Source: Candidatus Bilophila faecipullorum (GTDB lineage: Bacteria; Desulfobacterota; Desulfovibrionia; Desulfovibrionales; Desulfovibrionaceae). From it: a stretch of 50,281 bases of DNA. Positions 47,291-50,281 of this stretch are shown piece by piece; within the stretch, counting starts at the first letter, position 1; each line of letters starts with the position of its first letter. The notes beneath the pieces were generated by a model. That model searched no databases. It had not been told where the DNA came from and worked only from the letters and a program-made list of their open reading frames with translations. Where the stretch lies: NCBI GenBank assembly GCA_944326695.1, contig CALVEZ010000026.1:1-50281 (forward strand). Direction: 5' to 3'. The translations under genes were made by a program, and so were the position numbers.

Positions 47291-47692
47291 ATGTCAACGC
47301 TCCTCGCCTCCCTCCAAACACGCGCGACGCCCTCCACCCCCCATTGGCAGCTTGCCCTCGGAGACAGGGGCGTCGTGCAGCAGTTCGCCGACATCGAGCA
47401 GTGCATCCGCATCATCCTCGGTTCGCCTCATGGGTCCGATCCCCTGCGGCCGCTCTTTGGGAGTCGTATTCTCAATTATCTCGACTGGCCACTTGAAACC
47501 GCCCGTCCACATATCGTCCGGGAAATCATGACCGCCCTTGCGGCGTGGGAACCCCGCATCGAGGTCGTCCGCGTGACCGTCTCACGAGGAACGCCCGGAG
47601 AACGGGGTGCCGTGCTTGTCCAATGGCGGCTCGCCGGAGACTACGCGGGGGCGTTGACAACAACTAAGGCCGTGCTTGGAGGCGGCGCATGA
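47291..47692 (+). CDS. baseplate protein W/gp25-like (Mu gp46 position)
   Basis: 133 residues. WQLALGDRGVVQQFADIEQCIRIILGSPHGSDPLRPLFGSRILNYLDWPLETARPHIVREIMTALAAWEPRIEVVRVTVSRG is the gp25/W lysozyme-like baseplate family, with the conserved DIxQCIxIIL and RPxFG motifs. The ATG follows a G5 run by one base and has no normally spaced ribosome site. ATGA overlap with the next gene. Confidence 0.9.
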   Translation: MSTLLASLQTRATPSTPHWQLALGDRGVVQQFADIEQCIRIILGSPHGSDPLRPLFGSRILNYLDWPLETARPHIVREIMTALAAWEPRIEVVRVTVSRGTPGERGAVLVQWRLAGDYAGALTTTKAVLGGGA

Positions 47693-48801
47693 GCGACCTC
47701 GAAAAACCGCAATTCATTGAAACGGACGTCCAGACCGTTCTCGACGAGTGCATCGCGGAATACGAACGGCTGACGGGCCGCCCCTTGTATCCCGCACAGT
47801 CCGAGCGGCTGCTCATCAACCTCATCGCCTACCGCGAACACCTTGTCCGTGTCGGGATTCAGGAGGCGGCCGAGCAGAACCTCGTCGCCTTCGCCCGCGC
47901 GCCCATGCTCGACTATCTCGGTGAGCTGGTCGGCGTGACGCGGATTCCCGCGCAGCCCGCCCGCTGCATCCTGCGTTTTTCGCTTGACGCGCCCGCCGTT
48001 TCCCCGGTGTTCATCCCCACTGGTACAGGCGTGTACAGCAATGACGGAAAGCACCTCTTCAGGACCGAAAGCGACAGGGAAATCAAAGCCGGCGACGTAA
48101 GCGCCGATGTCGACGCCGTGTCGGACGAAGCGGGCGACGCCGCCAACGGCCTGCAACCGGGGAACGTTTCCCTGCTGGCGGGCGATGTGACGGATGAGGC
48201 CCTTTCCGTGCGCAATCTCGGTATGACCACGGGCGGGGCCGACGAGGAAACCGACGATCACTTCCGGGAACGCATCATGCTTGCCCCGGAGAGCTTCTCC
48301 GTGGCCGGTTCCGAGCTCGCCTACCGCTATCACGTCCTTTCGGCGTCGTCGTCCATCGTCGACGTCGGCGTCCTTTCCCCGGCCCCCGGCGTCGTCGAAC
48401 TGTATCCCTTGACGGAAACCGGCATACCGGACACAGCGACGCTCGCGCTTGTCAAGGCGACGGTCGGCTCCGAAAAGGTCCGCCCCCTTACCGATCAAGT
48501 GGTCGTCATTGCCCCGGAGCGCGTGCCGTATTCCCTTTCCGTCGCCCTGACACTGTACAAAAACGCCGATGCCGACGCCGTAAAGAAACGTGCGCAGACC
48601 AGCCTCGCCTCCCATGCCGAGGCGCTGCGGGCCTCTCTCGGCCGGGACATCGTGCGCTCACAGTTCATCGACGCCGCGCTCGTTTCCGGCGTTTACGACG
48701 TGGAGATCGTCACGCCCGCCGCCGACGTCGTCCTCTCCCGTAAACAGTGGGCCGACTGCACCGGAATCGCCGTAACCGTCGGAGGCCGGGCAGATGAATG
48801 A
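47689..48801 (+). CDS. baseplate wedge protein J (P2 gpJ / Mu gp47)
   Basis: 370 residues. DVQTVLDECIAEYERLTGRPLYPAQSERLLINLIAYREHLVRVGIQEAAEQNLVAFARAPMLDYLGELVGVTRIPAQPA at the start, followed by GGADEETDDHFRERIMLAPESFSVAGSELAYRYHVLSAS, are the gpJ signatures. Part of the baseplate wedge that triggers sheath contraction. Confidence 0.94.
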   Translation: MSDLEKPQFIETDVQTVLDECIAEYERLTGRPLYPAQSERLLINLIAYREHLVRVGIQEAAEQNLVAFARAPMLDYLGELVGVTRIPAQPARCILRFSLDAPAVSPVFIPTGTGVYSNDGKHLFRTESDREIKAGDVSADVDAVSDEAGDAANGLQPGNVSLLAGDVTDEALSVRNLGMTTGGADEETDDHFRERIMLAPESFSVAGSELAYRYHVLSASSSIVDVGVLSPAPGVVELYPLTETGIPDTATLALVKATVGSEKVRPLTDQVVVIAPERVPYSLSVALTLYKNADADAVKKRAQTSLASHAEALRASLGRDIVRSQFIDAALVSGVYDVEIVTPAADVVLSRKQWADCTGIAVTVGGRADE

Positions 48802-49447
48802 TCCGCTTCTTCAGCCACCCCTTCAAAACGACGCGCGGATGGAGGCGCTTGCCCGGCTTATCGCCCGGCTGTCCGTGCTCCCGACGGAAAGGCCGCTCGT
48901 CAATCTCGCCGACACCGTCGCCGCCTCGGCTCTCTCCGCCCTCGGGGAGCAGTTCCATATTATGGGTGACGAAGGCTGGAACTATGCCCGCACAGAAGCC
49001 GAGCGTCGGGCGCTCATCAAGAAAGCCGTCGAACTTCATCGACATAAAGGCACGCCGTGGGCCGTGCGCACGGCCATTGATACTGCTCTTGGCACCGTCG
49101 AGACACGCATCGAAGAATGGTTCGCTTACGGAGGGGAGCCGTATCGCTTCCGCCTTTTTCTGAGCCTGCTCGGAACCGGCATCCTTGCCGAAGAGCTGGC
49201 CAAAGCCCGCGCCATCGCCCTTGAAACCAAAAACGTGCGCTCACATCTCGACGGCCTGACCGTCGTCAGTTCCAGAAGCCACGAAATACGTTGCGGCGCG
49301 ACGGCGTGTGTTGGCGGTACCGTCACGATATGGCCTGCCGCCGTTACCGACATCGACGCCGCTTTCGACATGCACGCCGGATGCTGCCTGCATCTGCAAC
49401 ATACCGTTACAATCTTCCCGGAGGATATAGATGGGTCAATCCTATAA
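48794..49447 (+). CDS. tail protein I (P2 gpI / Mu gp48)
   Basis: 217 residues, overlapping gpJ by 8 bases. RMEALARLIARLSVLPTERPLVNLADTVAASALSALGEQFHIMGDEGWNYARTEAERRALIKKAVELHRHKGTPWAVRTAIDTALG is the gpI family. It connects wedge and fibre. The last 17 bases overlap the fibre gene. Confidence 0.92.
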   Translation: MNDPLLQPPLQNDARMEALARLIARLSVLPTERPLVNLADTVAASALSALGEQFHIMGDEGWNYARTEAERRALIKKAVELHRHKGTPWAVRTAIDTALGTVETRIEEWFAYGGEPYRFRLFLSLLGTGILAEELAKARAIALETKNVRSHLDGLTVVSSRSHEIRCGATACVGGTVTIWPAAVTDIDAAFDMHAGCCLHLQHTVTIFPEDIDGSIL

Positions 49448-50281
49448 AATCGTCACCACCAATCTCGGACGCACGGCCGTTCGCTTCGCGCTGGCACAAG
49501 GCACGAGCGTCAAGCTGACGCATATGGCCGTGGGCGACGGTGGTGGGCAGGACGTCGAGCCCATGTCTTCCATGACGGGCCTCGTGCGCGAAACGTTCCG
49601 TGCCCAAATCAACGAGATGACCTTTGACGCCGTGCATCCCGACATGTTCACCGCCGAGCTGTTCATCCCGCAGTCCGTCGGCGGCTTCTACATCCGCGAA
49701 GTCGGCCTCTTCATGGAAGACGGCACCCTCTTCGCCGTCGGCTCGATGCCGCTTACCGAAAAGCCCGATCTCAGCTCCGGCTCAGCCTCCGATCTTTTGA
49801 TCAAGATCATCGTGCGCGTGCTCGACGCCTCGACGATCTCCATTTCCATCGATCCCGCGCAGGTTCTCGCGACGCGCGACTACGTTGATCGGATGGACCG
49901 CGAACGGATCAGGGCCGCCGTTGAAGCACATAATACAGAACAGGCCGCCCATGATTACCTCGCGCGGAAAACCGTACAGATCAAGGCTGGGACTGGCCTC
50001 TCCGGCGGGGGCACGCTTGAGGCTGACCGGACGTTGACGGTCAAATACGGGACTGCCGCAGGTACAGCGTGTCAGGGCAACGACGCTCGGCTTTCCAACG
50101 CCCGGACCCCCACCGCCCACAAGGACACGCACAAGACCGGCGGCTCCGATGCCATCACGCCCACAGACATCGGCGCGGCAGACAAGACGATCCAGATCAA
50201 GGCCGGGACTGGCCTCTCCGGCGGGGGCACGCTTGAGGCTGACCGGACGTTGACGGTCAAATACGGGACTGCCGCAGGTAC
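49431..50281 (+). CDS. tail fibre protein, N-terminal part (cut by window end)
   Basis: Open frame from ATG 49431 (GGAGG 7 bases upstream) to the window edge. MGQSYKIVTTNLGRTAVRFALAQGTSVKLTHMAVGDGGGQDVEP...GGFYIREVGLFMEDGTLFAVGSMPLTEKP is the P2 gpH/Mu gp49-type fibre attachment domain that docks on the baseplate. From about residue 183 it becomes repetitive (QIKAGTGLSGGGTLEADRTLTVKYGTAAGTACQGNDARL), and the same unit restarts 72 residues later. The receptor-binding end lies beyond the window. Confidence 0.92.
   Translation, partial: MGQSYKIVTTNLGRTAVRFALAQGTSVKLTHMAVGDGGGQDVEPMSSMTGLVRETFRAQINEMTFDAVHPDMFTAELFIPQSVGGFYIREVGLFMEDGTLFAVGSMPLTEKPDLSSGSASDLLIKIIVRVLDASTISISIDPAQVLATRDYVDRMDRERIRAAVEAHNTEQAAHDYLARKTVQIKAGTGLSGGGTLEADRTLTVKYGTAAGTACQGNDARLSNARTPTAHKDTHKTGGSDAITPTDIGAADKTIQIKAGTGLSGGGTLEADRTLTVKYGTAAG
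49977..50281 (+). repeat. 216-base tandem repeat in the fibre gene
   Basis: 49977-50065 and 50193-50281 are identical over 89 bases except one silent T/C change, giving a 216-base (72-codon) period; the second copy is cut by the window end. The near-identity shows a recent duplication or gene conversion and allows recombination between copies to change fibre length. Confidence 0.9.

Larger units (their letters stand above)
17513..50281 (+). mobile_element. Mu-like transposable prophage (left and central part; right end outside window)
   Basis: Gene order follows phage Mu: repressor on minus, Ner-like, transposase A, ATPase B, Gam, GemA, Mor-type activator, lysis, small terminase, large terminase, portal, MuF, virion morphogenesis, protease/scaffold, capsid, sheath, tube, tape measure, baseplate, fibre. 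All structural genes run rightward. The left boundary is inferred from TGTGTCACG at 17513 followed by three related 20-base motifs; the right boundary is not in the window. Head genes of lambda type replace the Mu capsid genes. Possible defects: gemA frameshift (25616-25623) and a TGA in MuF (32659). Confidence 0.95.

Noticed and set aside
49977..50281. CRISPR array
   Set aside because: The repeats are in-frame coding repeats of a tail fibre gene with 89+ base identity and no spacer structure.

Overview
The window is GC-rich DNA from a sulfate-reducing deltaproteobacterium of the Desulfovibrio group. The best evidence is a ten-heme cytochrome c gene directly upstream of rnfC, an arrangement characteristic of Desulfovibrio Rnf loci. 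About one third of the window (1-17.5 kb) is host chromosome; the remainder (about 17.5 kb to the right edge) is the left and central part of a Mu-like transposable prophage whose right end lies outside the window.

Host part. 98-2105 (minus) is the start of an rnf operon (decaheme cytochrome, rnfC). 2626-5626 (plus) is a YgiW-type periplasmic OB-fold protein followed by a two-component pair, the ygiW-qseBC layout. 5720-6409 is a DJ-1/PfpI protein whose Shine-Dalgarno lies in a predicted hairpin. 7166-8687 (minus) is an exbB-exbD-tonB energy-transduction operon preceded by a degenerate 42-bp tandem repeat array. 9527-11737 (minus) is a large CobW/COG0523 GTPase with an unrecognised N-terminal half. 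12222-15843 (minus) is a tightly packed operon: a GntR/FadR-type regulator, a small Tat-signal protein, a polytopic membrane protein and a Tat-exported metallo-beta-lactamase-fold protein. It is divergent from a PAS/GAF-like protein (16254-17435). The divergent region holds two TGGT-N3-ACCA palindromes, the operator type of FadR-family regulators.

Prophage. A candidate left end near 17513 is followed by the immunity region (repressor on minus, Ner-like on plus), transposase A and ATPase B. Next come small early genes including Gam, an HU-like protein and GemA, then a Mor-type activator. The late part has a lysis cassette (holin-like, transglycosylase, nested Rz/Rz1), Mu-type packaging and portal genes, MuF, head genes that look lambda-like (gpD and gpE types), and a P2/Mu-type contractile tail with baseplate and the start of a fibre gene.

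Main observations. (1) The MuF gene has a single in-frame TGA exactly where the first Cys of the C-R-C motif is expected. The same frame then continues for 262 codons into a PBECR2-type nuclease domain, and a GC-rich stem-loop with a GGC loop lies 19 nt after the TGA. Selenocysteine insertion, regulated readthrough or a recent nonsense mutation are all possible. (2) Three copies of one activator-type promoter, each with exactly 18 nt between a CCTAAAGCCCTTTCAAAG box and the -10 hexamer, precede the lysis, head and tail-end operons. They look like the Plys/PI/PP regulon of Mu, probably run here by a single Mor-like protein. In the first two the -10 sits in the loop of a long inverted repeat whose 3' arm carries the gene's Shine-Dalgarno, so read-through RNA would be silenced while RNA starting at the promoter would not. 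(3) gemA and mor are joined by a G8 tract that puts gemA out of frame. Function assignments rest on reading motifs by eye; no searches were run.
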